Shown here piece after piece: positions 17,871 to 27,664 of a DNA stretch of 64,000 bases. The position numbers and the translations under genes were made by a program. This DNA is from Acidobacteriota bacterium (GTDB taxonomy: Bacteria > Acidobacteriota > Terriglobia > Terriglobales > Acidobacteriaceae). Within the stretch, counting starts at the first letter, position 1. Each line of letters begins with the position of its first letter. The stretch is from the NCBI GenBank assembly GCA_021846275.1, contig JAJZBZ010000001.1, positions 434,001-498,000 on the forward strand, given 5' to 3'. Below the pieces are notes generated by a model. The model searched no databases. It saw nothing but the letters and a program-made list of their open reading frames with translations, and had not been told where the DNA came from.

Positions 17871-18060
17871 TCAGTGGTTGAGTTGGCGTGCTATCCCACC
17901 TGGAATGAAAGCCTTACTTCTCTATTGTGGCCCCATTTCGCAAGGAACGGAAAAAACTGATAGAACGGATGGCGATGAGCACACTAAACGCAATCAAGAA
18001 AGGCAACGGCAGAAGCCAGAGCAAAAACTGACGCAACGAGGGGGAAGGCCGAAGACAGTG

Positions 18061-18097
18061 AAAAAAAGAACGCCCCGGAGTTGAGTCCAGGGCGTTC
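18061..18097 (-). terminator. Rho-independent terminator after groL
   Basis: On the minus strand GAACGCCC pairs with GGGCGTTC and is followed by seven T residues, about 45 bases after the groL stop. A second small hairpin (GCTGCGG/CCGCAGC) precedes it. Confidence 0.85.
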
Positions 18098-18140
18098 GGG
18101 AGTTGGCTGCGGAGGGATTGTCCGCAGCGGGGGGTGGGGT

Positions 18141-19862
<1,722 letters not shown>

Positions 19863-19887
19863 TCAGCGCCGAGGCTGAGACCCGGAG

Positions 19888-20199
19888 CTACTTGCGGAGG
19901 ATGCCGAGAACCTCTTCCTCGCGCATGATGAGGAACTCCTCGCCGTCGATCTTGATCTCGGTGCCGGAGTATTTGCCGAAGAGGACGCGGTCACCAGCCT
20001 TGACGTCGAGCGGGAAGACCTTGCCTTCGTCGTTGGACTTGCCCTTGCCGACGGAGATGACTTCGCCTTCCTGCGGCTTCTCTTTGGCGCTGTCGGGGAT
20101 GATGATGCCGCCACGGATGGTTTCGGTCTCCTCGACGCGGCGAACCAGGATGCGGTCGTGGAGTGGGGTAAAGGTGGTTGCTACGGAAGTTGCTGCCAT
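19888..20199 (-). CDS. groS: Co-chaperonin GroES
   Basis: Heptameric lid of Gro[31 protein letters not shown] (mobile loop) and [21 protein letters not shown] are diagnostic. 103 residues, with about six extra N-terminal residues ([10 protein letters not shown]) relative to short versions. The start is preceded by GGAGAAGC. First gene of groESL. Confidence 0.98.
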   Translation of the reverse strand: MAATSVATTFTPLHDRILVRRVEETETIRGGIIIPDSAKEKPQEGEVISVGKGKSNDEGKVFPLDVKAGDRVLFGKYSGTEIKIDGEEFLIMREEEVLGILRK

Positions 20200-20347
20200 G
20201 GTCGTTGCTTCTCCTTCGCTATTGCTGGCGCGAGGCCAGTGGTAAAGTCCGTGAGGACTGGAACTCTGAATGCATTACAGGGACAGAAATCGGGGGATTT
20301 TCGGAGGCCGCCGAGCCGCGATGAATCGCTGCGTCTGGAGGCTGGCT

Positions 20348-20374
20348 TTAGCACTCACACTGTCCAATTGCCAG
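20348..20374 (-). promoter_or_regulatory. Degenerate CIRCE (HrcA operator) of groESL
   Basis: The CIRCE consensus is TTAGCACTC-N9-GAGTGCTAA. On the minus strand the right arm GAGTGCTAA is perfect, while the left arm at the correct 9-base distance is CTGGCAATT, matching 5 of 9. It lies just downstream of the -10 box and about 150 bases before groS. HrcA control is inferred and may be weakened. Confidence 0.6.
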
Positions 20375-20401
20375 CTTATGGAAGCCGCGTCCGGTTGTCA
20401 A
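20373..20401 (-). promoter_or_regulatory. Sigma-70-type promoter of groESL
   Basis: TTGACA (20396-20401), a 17-base spacer, then TAAGCT (20373-20378), directly followed by the CIRCE-like element. The remaining sequence of the 20200-20531 gap shows no gene. Confidence 0.7.
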
Positions 20402-20531
20402 GCGGGATTCTTCAGAAATATGAGCGCGATGCACTAAGGTAATATAATTCTTTTCTGAGAGGAAGTTTTGTGCCTGAATTGACTTGCGTACGGATTGGCG
20501 GGCAGGCGCGGTTGAGGATTAGAATTGTGGT

Positions 20532-21107
20532 ATGAGCGGATGGCATGGGCTGGGTAAAAGTGGATTGGGCGGGAAGCTGGGATGCGCTGTGAGCGCGGCT
20601 CTGGCTGTGGTACTGGTGGCGACGGCGATGGCGCAGGATCAGGATTCGGCGCAGCGCGGTCGGAAGTACAAGGCTCCGCCGCCGGTGAGTCATGTGACGG
20701 TGAATGTGGTGCGGGCGACGACCGGCAAGCCGGTGACGGATGCTTCGGTGATTTTTCATCCGCTGCGGCATGGGCGGGATAGCGGAAATATGGAGTTGAA
20801 GACGGACTCCGACGGGAAGGCGATCATTGACGTGATTGAGACGGGATCGACGATCCGGTTGCAGGTGATTGCGCCGAATTTTCAGACCTTTGGGCAGGAT
20901 TACAAGATTGACAAGCCGTCGATGGCGCTGACGATCAAGCTGGATCGGCCGTCGCGGCAGTATTCGATCTATGGGCAGGACGGGCAGTCGGGTAACTCCG
21001 GCTCTGGTAATTCAGGCTCGGGTAGCTCCGGTTCGGGTGGGGCGGGGTCCGGTAACTCGGGTCAGTCGGGTGCGGCAAAGCCGGATCAGCAGAAGCCGAA
21101 TCTGTAG
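20532..21107 (+). CDS. Secreted protein with carboxypeptidase-regulatory-like domain and Gly/Ser tail
   Basis: Signal peptide (hydrophobic VSAALAVVLVATAMAQ) followed by a single beta-sandwich domain. HVTVNVVRATTGKPVTDASVIF and the later DSDGKAIIDVIETG pattern resemble transthyretin-like/CarboxypepD_reg domains common in secreted acidobacterial proteins. The last 45 residues are a low-complexity Gly/Ser/Asn tract made of short NSGSG-type repeats ending in a Pro/Lys-rich tail. Function unknown. Single gene, transcribed towards the SDR gene. Confidence 0.7.
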   Translation: MSGWHGLGKSGLGGKLGCAVSAALAVVLVATAMAQDQDSAQRGRKYKAPPPVSHVTVNVVRATTGKPVTDASVIFHPLRHGRDSGNMELKTDSDGKAIIDVIETGSTIRLQVIAPNFQTFGQDYKIDKPSMALTIKLDRPSRQYSIYGQDGQSGNSGSGNSGSGSSGSGGAGSGNSGQSGAAKPDQQKPNL

Positions 21108-21157
21108 GGCCGAATCTGTAGGACTGCGTCGCGAGCCTTCGCGGAATTCTGAGGACG

Positions 21158-21910
21158 GTGCGTGTGGGTGAAGACGCTCGCGGTGCAAAGACGGATCGCG
21201 TGGCGGTGGTGACGGGCGGCGCGCGACGGCTGGGACGCGCGATTGCGCTGGAGCTGGGCGCGGCGGGCTATCGCTTGGCGATTACCTATCGACAATCGGA
21301 GACGGACGCGGGTGCGACGGTGGCGGAGCTGTGCGCGGCTGGCGTGGAGGCGGCTGCGTTTCGGATGGATGTGCGGGACGAAACATCGGTGACGGCGGCG
21401 GCGGCGGCGGTGATGGAGCGGATGGGCCGCGTGGATGCGCTGGTGAACAACTCCGGGGTGTTTGCGGCGGCGCGGCTGGACACGATGACCATTGCGCAGT
21501 GGGACGAGGCGTTCGAGGTGAATGCGCGAGGAACGATGCTGGTGACGCGGGCGCTGCTGTCGGAGCTGCGGCGGCAGCGCGGCCGCGTGGTGCATATCGG
21601 TTCGTTGGGCGGCGGGCGCGGGTGGAGCGGGTATGCGCATTACTGCGCGTCGAAGGCTGCGCTGGAGGCGCTGACGCGCGGGATGGCCAGGGAGTTTGCG
21701 CCGGAGGTGAGCGTGAACTGCGTGGCACCGGGGTGGATTGAGATGCCCGATTCGGATGGGCGCGCGGGCGCTCATTTTGCGGCGAAGACGCCGATGGGGC
21801 GGAATGGTCGCGCGGAGGAAGTGGCGGCGGCGGTGCGGTTTTTTGTGACCGGGCCGGAGTTTGTGACCGGGCAGGTGTTGGCGGTGGATGGCGGGCTGGG
21901 CCTGGTGTGA
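21158..21910 (+). CDS. Short-chain dehydrogenase/reductase
   Basis: Classical SDR: VVTGGARRLGRAIA is the TGxxxGxG cofactor motif, VNNSGVFAA is the NNAG-like motif, and the catalytic set is Ser in VVHIGSLGG with YAHYCASK (Tyr and Lys). PGWIEMP and FVTGQVLAVDGG close the fold. Resembles FabG/pteridine-reductase-like members; the substrate is unknown. The annotated start is a GTG; an in-frame GTG two codons later has better spacing to the GAGG box. The product would be 248-250 residues. Confidence 0.88.
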   Translation: MRVGEDARGAKTDRVAVVTGGARRLGRAIALELGAAGYRLAITYRQSETDAGATVAELCAAGVEAAAFRMDVRDETSVTAAAAAVMERMGRVDALVNNSGVFAAARLDTMTIAQWDEAFEVNARGTMLVTRALLSELRRQRGRVVHIGSLGGGRGWSGYAHYCASKAALEALTRGMAREFAPEVSVNCVAPGWIEMPDSDGRAGAHFAAKTPMGRNGRAEEVAAAVRFFVTGPEFVTGQVLAVDGGLGLV

Positions 21911-21967
21911 GTTACTGGTCTGAGTTACTGGTGTGAGTTGAGGCTAGCCGTGCCGTGAGTGGGCCGA

Positions 21968-22768
21968 TCAGGCGCTGGCGGCGCGCTGCTTGGTGACGAA
22001 GCCCATGTCCTGGGAGATGCCGCGAACGCAGTGGAGCAGGTGGTGAGCGATCTCCGGCAGTTTTTTGGCGGTGACACGAAAGCTTGGTCCGGAGACACTG
22101 ACGGCGGCGACGGGGTGCTTCTGCGCGTCGAGGATGGGAACGGCGATGCAGCGAAGGCCTTCTTCGAGTTCCTCATCATCGACGGCGTAGCCGCGACGAT
22201 GGGTTTTCTCGATCTCGGCGCGAAAGGCTTCGGCGGAGGTGATGGTACGCGGGGTGAAGCGCTCGAAGCGTGTCTTGCGGATGATTTCGGCGATGCGCTC
22301 CTCGGGCATGAAGGCGAGGATGGCTTTGCCGACGGAGGTGCAGTGGACGGGGTTGCTGGCGCCGATGCGCGTGATCATTCGGACGGAGCGCATGGGTTCG
22401 AGTTTGTCGATGTAGATGACGTGGGCCTGCTCAAGGACGCAGAGGTGAGCGGTTTCGTTGGTCTCCTGAACGAGGTGGCGGAGATGCTGCTGGGCGCGTT
22501 CGCGGAGGTCGTACTGCTCGATGGCGCGGTTGCCGTATTCGAAGAGGCGCAGGCCGAGACGGAATTTGCCGTTGCCGGTGCGCTCAACCATGTGGTGGCG
22601 TTCGAGGACCATGAGGAAGCGGTGGGCTGTGCTTTTGTGAAGCTGAAGCGCGGAGGCGACCTGGGCGAGTCCGAGCGGGACGTCGCTTTCGCCGAGGAGG
22701 TCGAGGACCGCGAAGGCGCGGTCGAGAGCCTGAACCTTATAGGTGCCGTGGAGGGTTGCGTCTCGCAT
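21968..22768 (-). CDS. IclR-family transcriptional regulator
   Basis: N-terminal winged helix (VQALDRAFAVLDLLGES, then LHKSTAHRFLMVLERHHMVER) followed by the IclR effector domain, whose NPVHCTSVGKAILAF and RGYAVDDEELEEGLRCIAVP are strongly conserved. 266 residues from the chosen ATG (MRDATLHG). IclR proteins usually control catabolic operons and respond to small organic acids. Convergent to the SDR gene, so a regulatory link there is possible but unsupported. Confidence 0.93.
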   Translation of the reverse strand: MRDATLHGTYKVQALDRAFAVLDLLGESDVPLGLAQVASALQLHKSTAHRFLMVLERHHMVERTGNGKFRLGLRLFEYGNRAIEQYDLRERAQQHLRHLVQETNETAHLCVLEQAHVIYIDKLEPMRSVRMITRIGASNPVHCTSVGKAILAFMPEERIAEIIRKTRFERFTPRTITSAEAFRAEIEKTHRRGYAVDDEELEEGLRCIAVPILDAQKHPVAAVSVSGPSFRVTAKKLPEIAHHLLHCVRGISQDMGFVTKQRAASA

Positions 22769-22915
22769 TGTGAACCGCCATCCTGCAAAACTCTGCATTG
22801 TGATGATTACGCAGGGAGGGATGGCGTGTCAAGTTACGAGACGGGAATCGTGTTGGTGAGACGCAACGATGTGTTCCTGCCGCTGCGCGCGGTGGCGGTG
22901 CGGCGGGAGATGACT

Positions 22916-23539
22916 TCAGAGGCCGAGGATGGCCGCGCGCTGTTGCATGGCGGCGAGGCAGAGTGCGATGTGGGCGTCGAGATCAACACCGAGTTCGGCT
23001 GCGCCCTGAATCACGTCTTCGCGGGAGACGCCGCGCGCGAAGGCCTTGTCCTTGAGTTTTTTGCGGACGCCGGCAGGTTCGACATCGGCGATCTGGCGGG
23101 TGGGTTTGACGAGAGCGCAGGCAGTGAGGAAGCCGGAGAGTTCGTCGCAGGCGAAGAGGGTTTTGTCGAGGTGGGTGAGGCGCGGGGTGCCGGTGTAACC
23201 GGCGTGGCCGAGGATGGCGGTGCGGAGCGCGACGGGCCAGCCGAGGCGCTCCAGTTCGCGGACGCCGACGAAGGGGTGCTCGGTGAGGGATGGATGGCGC
23301 TCGTAGTCGAAGTCATGGAGCAGAGCCGTGGCGGCGTAGAGGTCGAGCATGGCTTCGCGAGCCTGGCCTGAGAGCGCGAGGCAGTCGGCCTCCTGAGTGG
23401 CGTAGGCGAGGACACAGGTTTCGACGGCGAGGGCGTGTTTGCGGAGGCTTTCGCTGGCGGTCCATTCCGTGAGCAGTTGCCAGGCGGTGGCGCGGTTGTG
23501 GGTTGGCTGTGCAACTTCGGGCGGGGTGGTTTCGGGCAT
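22916..23539 (-). CDS. HD-domain hydrolase
   Basis: HD-superfamily metal-dependent phosphohydrolase. Visible metal ligands are the early His in SLRKHALAVE, the HD pair in ALLHDFDYERHPSLTEHP, and a later His in ILGHAGYTG. These match HDIG-type proteins acting on nucleotides or nucleic acids. About 207 residues. I used the second ATG (MPETTPP), which has GAGG 9 bases upstream; the first would add five residues. No partner domain, so the substrate is unknown. Confidence 0.75.
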   Translation of the reverse strand: MPETTPPEVAQPTHNRATAWQLLTEWTASESLRKHALAVETCVLAYATQEADCLALSGQAREAMLDLYAATALLHDFDYERHPSLTEHPFVGVRELERLGWPVALRTAILGHAGYTGTPRLTHLDKTLFACDELSGFLTACALVKPTRQIADVEPAGVRKKLKDKAFARGVSREDVIQGAAELGVDLDAHIALCLAAMQQRAAILGL

Positions 23540-23753
23540 CGTCAGTGGCCTCATGTTGCGGCTTATGGTTCGCGTTTCTTCGGGTATTTTCGGGAATCGT
23601 GGGGGAATCTTTGGGGAGTGTACATTTTTCCACTTGACAATTATGGTTCCACGGCCTCAGTGTAGCACTTGAAGTGGTGCAGAAGTGCGCCACCGGATGG
23701 CCCGCTCTGGCTCTCCACAACTGATTATGGCCATGACACTGGTAGCGATGCCG

Positions 23754-24311
23754 ATGCGCGAGGTTCTGCGCTGCGAATTTTGTTCGCTGGTACAGTTCCG
23801 AACTGTTAACTCGATGTGCCGACGCTGTCATAAGGCCTTGGACCCTGTGGAGCCGATGCGCGGCGCGGTGGAAGACTCGACTTCGCCGACGCCTGTGGCG
23901 GGGGACGAGTCCGGGCTGCGTGTGGCGAAGCTGGTGAAGGAGATCCGCAAGGCGCGGCACCTGAGCCAGCGGCAACTGGCGAGCCGGATGCAGGTTCCCA
24001 GGACGTATATTTCCAAGATCGAAAATGGCAAGGCGATGCCGACACTGACGAGCCTGGAACGGCTGGCGGATGCGCTGGGCGTGGAGGTGAGCCACCTGGT
24101 GCGCGATGGGCGCAGCCAGCGCGAGGAAGCTGTGGCGGCGATTCATGCCGACCCGTTCCTGGCGGAGATGGCCGCGCTGCTGCCGCAACTGGAGCCGCTG
24201 CATCGGTCGATGCTGCTGAGCCAGGTGAAGGAACTGGCGCGGGAACAGGTGAAGGCGCAGGCACGGGAAGCGGCGCGGTTGCAGTCAATGGCGCGACGAC
24301 AGACGGCGTGA
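23754..24311 (+). CDS. Zinc-ribbon plus XRE-type HTH regulator
   Basis: N-terminal CEFC and CRRC pairs (about 14 residues apart) form a small zinc ribbon. After a spacer, residues 60-115 form an XRE/Cro helix-turn-helix (RKARHLSQRQLASRMQVPR, YISKIENGKAMPTLTSLERL). The remainder is helical and Ala/Arg/Glu-rich. A DNA-binding regulator is clear; targets are unknown. Several in-frame starts exist upstream (GTG at 23685, ATG at 23697, 23727, 23733, 23748); I start where the conserved zinc ribbon begins because none has a good ribosome site. Confidence 0.7.
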   Translation: MREVLRCEFCSLVQFRTVNSMCRRCHKALDPVEPMRGAVEDSTSPTPVAGDESGLRVAKLVKEIRKARHLSQRQLASRMQVPRTYISKIENGKAMPTLTSLERLADALGVEVSHLVRDGRSQREEAVAAIHADPFLAEMAALLPQLEPLHRSMLLSQVKELAREQVKAQAREAARLQSMARRQTA

Positions 24312-24430
24312 CAGCATCGGATGCAGCCACTGCGTGGGGCAGCCGTGCGTTCGCGCACTTGCCGCTTCCTTTGGTCTCGGGCTAGCTGTGGGTGAGGGCG
24401 ATGGGAAAGCAAAAACAAAGACAGAAGTAG

Positions 24431-24589
24431 ATTCCCTTCGGGAATGACAACAAAAATGCAACGGCAACAGCAAAAGCAGCGTCGGCGCTGGCATCTGTTT
24501 TTCCCACCCAAGCAGAAGCCTGGATGAGGCACCCGGCCTTGCTGACGACTGACCACTGACGACTTGAAAGCAGATTCCCTTCCGGGAAT
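24431..24589. repeat. Two copies of a short hairpin repeat
   Basis: ATTCCC-TTC-GGGAAT at 24431-24445 and ATTCCC-TTCC-GGGAAT at 24574-24589, each preceded by G and followed by GA-AACAA-like sequence, so about 25 bases are shared. They resemble REP-type intergenic repeats. They lie in the 24312-24667 gap, which otherwise holds no gene. Between them, near 24546, is a CTGACCACTGACGAC motif also seen near 17.87 and 19.86 kb. Confidence 0.5.
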
Positions 24590-24667
24590 GAGAACAAGAA
24601 GAGCGGGAGCGACGACTGGGGTGTGTGTCGGCGTATGCTAGTGGAAGCGTCATCTTGCGCCTGAGGC

Positions 24668-25498
24668 ATGGCTTTGTATTCGACTGCACCGCTACGCGTG
24701 AACGAGCTTTCGGCTGAGGAGAGAGGCGTCTATGAGACGCTGGACCCGGCGCGGATGCCGGATCATGTGGCGATCATCATGGACGGGAATGGACGCTGGG
24801 CCGGGATGCGGTCGTTGCGTCGTTTTCTGGGTCATCAGCAGGGCGCGAAGAGCGTGCAACTGGTGACGGAGACAGCTTCGCGGATCGGGCTGCCGTGGCT
24901 GACGCTGTATGCCTTTTCGCTGGAGAACAACCTGAGACGGCCACGCGCGGAGGTGAATTTTCTGATGCGGCTTCTGCGGTCGTATCTGGAGAACAATGTG
25001 CAGCGGATGATGGATAACAATGTGCGGATTCGCTACATCGGGAGGACGCACGAGCTGCCGACGGAGGTGCAGGAGCGTATGCAGTGGGCGGCGGAGGAGA
25101 CGCGGCGGAATACCGGAACGACGCTGACGCTGGCGCTGAATTATGGCGGAAGGTCGGAGATGGTGGATGCGTTTCGCGCACTGGCGGCGGAGATGGCGCG
25201 GACGGGCAGGAAGATGGAAGACGCGACGGAAGAGGATGTGCATCGGCATCTGTATACAGCGCATATGCCGGACCCGGATCTGCTGGTGCGGACCTCGGGC
25301 GAGATGCGAGTGTCAAATTATCTGCTGTGGCAGATTGCGTATACGGAGATTTTTGTGACGGAGCGGTATTGGCCGGATTTTCGCGGGGTGCATTTGCTGG
25401 AGGCGATTGCGGCGTATCAGCGGCGGGAACGGCGATATGGAGGATTGAGTGAGGCGGAAGCTGAGCCGATTCCCGAGGACGCGCAGGTGACGGCGTGA
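24668..25498 (+). CDS. uppS: Isoprenyl transferase (undecaprenyl diphosphate synthase)
   Basis: Cis-prenyltransferase making the C55 carrier for peptidoglycan and O-antigen. HVAIIMDGNGRWAGMR holds the catalytic Asp and the diphosphate-binding loop. LTLYAFSLENNLRRP corresponds to FS-x-EN-x-x-RP, and LLVRTSGEMRVSNYLLWQIAYTE is the C-terminal signature. 276 residues with a 30-residue N-terminal extension. TGAGG precedes the ATG. First of an envelope-lipid run with cdsA, dxr and rseP. Confidence 0.96.
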   Translation: MALYSTAPLRVNELSAEERGVYETLDPARMPDHVAIIMDGNGRWAGMRSLRRFLGHQQGAKSVQLVTETASRIGLPWLTLYAFSLENNLRRPRAEVNFLMRLLRSYLENNVQRMMDNNVRIRYIGRTHELPTEVQERMQWAAEETRRNTGTTLTLALNYGGRSEMVDAFRALAAEMARTGRKMEDATEEDVHRHLYTAHMPDPDLLVRTSGEMRVSNYLLWQIAYTEIFVTERYWPDFRGVHLLEAIAAYQRRERRYGGLSEAEAEPIPEDAQVTA

Positions 25499-25550
25499 CG
25501 AACGATGGCGGCCGCAGGAACGGCGCAGAGCAGAGAGTTTCCCGAAGCAG

Positions 25551-26420
25551 ATGAAGCGAATTCTGACAGCAGTGGTGCTGGTGCCGGCGGTGGTGCTGAC
25601 GATTTTCATGGGGCCGTACTGGCTGGTGACGGCGTTTTCCGCCGTGGCTGCGGGATTGGCGGGGTGGGAGTTATTGAGTTTCGCGCCGACGGGGGACGCG
25701 CGGCAGGCGAGCGTGGGTGGGCCGTCGAACGGAGTGAGTTCGCTGAGCGTGGCCACCCGCGTGGTGGCGATGGTGGCGATTGGGCTGCTGTTTGGGATGA
25801 ATTTTCGCTGGCCGGATATGCTGCCCGCTGCGCTGGGCGGGTTGAGCCTCGGGCTGCTGGTGTGGTGCGCGTTTGCGTTGCCGACCGGACAGGTGATGAC
25901 GGGCGCGGCGCAGGCGGTGTTTGCGCTGCTGTATACAGGCGCGACGATGGTGACGCTGCCGATGATTTTTTCGAGCGAGGACGGGAAGTCGGTGGTGCTG
26001 TTTCTGCTGTGCGCGGTGTGGGCCGGGGATATTACGGCGCTGTATGTGGGTCGCGCGTGGGGACGGCACAGAATGGCTCCGCGGCTAAGCCCGAACAAGA
26101 CGTGGGAGGGCGCGGCGGGTTCGATGGCGGGCAGCGTGGCGATTGCGGCTGCGCTCTATGGGCTGGCGGCGGGGATGAATGCGCATGACCTGAACATGCT
26201 GCTGTATACGGGGCCGCTGATGCGGTGGGTGGGGTTGGCGGCGGTGGTGAATGTGGCGGCGCAGGTGGGGGATCTGGTGGAGTCCGCGCTGAAGCGGAGT
26301 GCGGGCGTGAAGGATTCCGGACGGCTGCTGCCTGGCCATGGCGGGATGCTGGATCGCGTGGATGCGCTGCTGTTGGCGGCTCCGGTGCTGTGGTATGTGC
26401 TGCTGGTGCAGCGGATATGA
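25551..26420 (+). CDS. cdsA: Phosphatidate cytidylyltransferase
   Basis: Makes CDP-diacylglycerol for phospholipid synthesis in the inner membrane. About eight hydrophobic segments are visible. The C-terminal signature is present: the GDITALYVGRAWGRHRMAPRLSPNKTWEGA stretch (SPxKTWEG type), followed by GDLVESALKRSAGVKDSGRLLPGHGG, with the metal-binding Asp and the GHGG motif. 289 residues. Between uppS and dxr, with 52- and 22-base gaps. Confidence 0.95.
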   Translation: MKRILTAVVLVPAVVLTIFMGPYWLVTAFSAVAAGLAGWELLSFAPTGDARQASVGGPSNGVSSLSVATRVVAMVAIGLLFGMNFRWPDMLPAALGGLSLGLLVWCAFALPTGQVMTGAAQAVFALLYTGATMVTLPMIFSSEDGKSVVLFLLCAVWAGDITALYVGRAWGRHRMAPRLSPNKTWEGAAGSMAGSVAIAAALYGLAAGMNAHDLNMLLYTGPLMRWVGLAAVVNVAAQVGDLVESALKRSAGVKDSGRLLPGHGGMLDRVDALLLAAPVLWYVLLVQRI

Positions 26421-26442
26421 ATGGGCTGCGGGTGAGGAAGGG

Positions 26443-27663
26443 ATGGCGGGATTGAAGCGACTGGCGATACTTGGCTCGACGGGATCGATTGGACAGAGCA
26501 CGCTGTCGATTGTGGAGCAGTATCCGGAGCGGTTTGCGGTGGCGACGCTGGCGGCGGGGCGGAACGTGAAAACCGCGCTGGAGCAGGCGCTGCGCTGGCG
26601 TCCGGAGGTGGTATCGGTGACGACCGAAGAACTGGCGGCGGAGCTGAAGGCGGGGCTGACGGCGGCGGGTGCCGGTGGAACGGAAGTGGTGTGGGGCGCG
26701 GCGGGGACGGTCGAGTGCGCGACGCGCGGGACGGCGGATTTTGTGGTGTCGGCGATTGTGGGCGTGGCCGGACTGGAGGCGACGCATGCGGCGATCCTGG
26801 CGGGGAAGCCCGTGGGGCTGGCGAACAAGGAGTGCATGGTGGCGGCGGGGGAAATTCTGACGCGGGCGGCGCGCGAGCGCGGCGTGCCGATCCTGCCGAT
26901 TGACTCCGAGCATAATGCGGTGCATCAGTGCATGAGGGCGGGTGAGCGGGGCGAGGTTCGGTATGTGTGGCTGACGGCTTCGGGTGGGCCGTTTCGGCGG
27001 TTGCCCCTCGCGGAGTTTGCTGGGATTACGCCGGAGCAGGCGCTGAAGCACCCGACGTGGGTCATGGGCCAGAGGATCACGATTGATTCGGCGACGATGC
27101 TGAACAAGGGGCTGGAAGTGATTGAGGCTTGTCGGCTGTTTGACGTGGGGCCAGAGCGGGTGAGGGTGACGATTCATCCGCAATCGACGGTGCATTCGCT
27201 GGTGGAGTATGTGGATGGGTCGATTCTGGCGCAGATTTCTGTCACAGACATGCGGCTGCCGATACTCTATGCGCTGGCCTATCCGGAGCGGCCGGATTCT
27301 ACGCTACGATTTGACCTGGCGGCGCTGGCGCATCTGGATTTTGAGCAGCCGGATATGGAGCGGTTTCCGTGTCTGCGGCTGGCGTATGAGGCGGCGGCAA
27401 GGGGTGGTGCGCACTGCATTGCGCTGAATGCGGCCGATGAGGTGGCGGTGGAGGCGTTTCTGGAGCGGCGGATTTCGTTTCCGGGGATTGCAGATACAAT
27501 CGAGAGAGTGCTGGAGCAGACGTCGGAGCGGCATCCGCAGACGATTGCCGAGGTGTTGGCGGCAGACGCTGAGGCGCGGGAGCTAGCGCGGGAACTGGTA
27601 GGCCGCGCGGCGGGACGAGTGGTGGACGGACAACAGGCACAGAAGGCGCACAGCACGAACTGA
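26443..27663 (+). CDS. dxr: 1-deoxy-D-xylulose-5-phosphate reductoisomerase
   Basis: Commits carbon to the MEP isoprenoid pathway. LAILGSTGSIGQSTL is the NADPH-binding turn, GLANKECMVAAG holds the Lys of the active site, and PIDSEHNAVHQCM and LTASGGPFR are metal and substrate motifs. MLNKGLEVIEACRLFD and HPQSTVHSLVEYVDGS are also family-specific. 406 residues from the ATG with GAGGAAGG before it. Upstream in-frame codons overlap cdsA and are not family-like. Shares a pathway with uppS. Confidence 0.96.
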   Translation: MAGLKRLAILGSTGSIGQSTLSIVEQYPERFAVATLAAGRNVKTALEQALRWRPEVVSVTTEELAAELKAGLTAAGAGGTEVVWGAAGTVECATRGTADFVVSAIVGVAGLEATHAAILAGKPVGLANKECMVAAGEILTRAARERGVPILPIDSEHNAVHQCMRAGERGEVRYVWLTASGGPFRRLPLAEFAGITPEQALKHPTWVMGQRITIDSATMLNKGLEVIEACRLFDVGPERVRVTIHPQSTVHSLVEYVDGSILAQISVTDMRLPILYALAYPERPDSTLRFDLAALAHLDFEQPDMERFPCLRLAYEAAARGGAHCIALNAADEVAVEAFLERRISFPGIADTIERVLEQTSERHPQTIAEVLAADAEARELARELVGRAAGRVVDGQQAQKAHSTN

Positions 27664-27664
27664 T

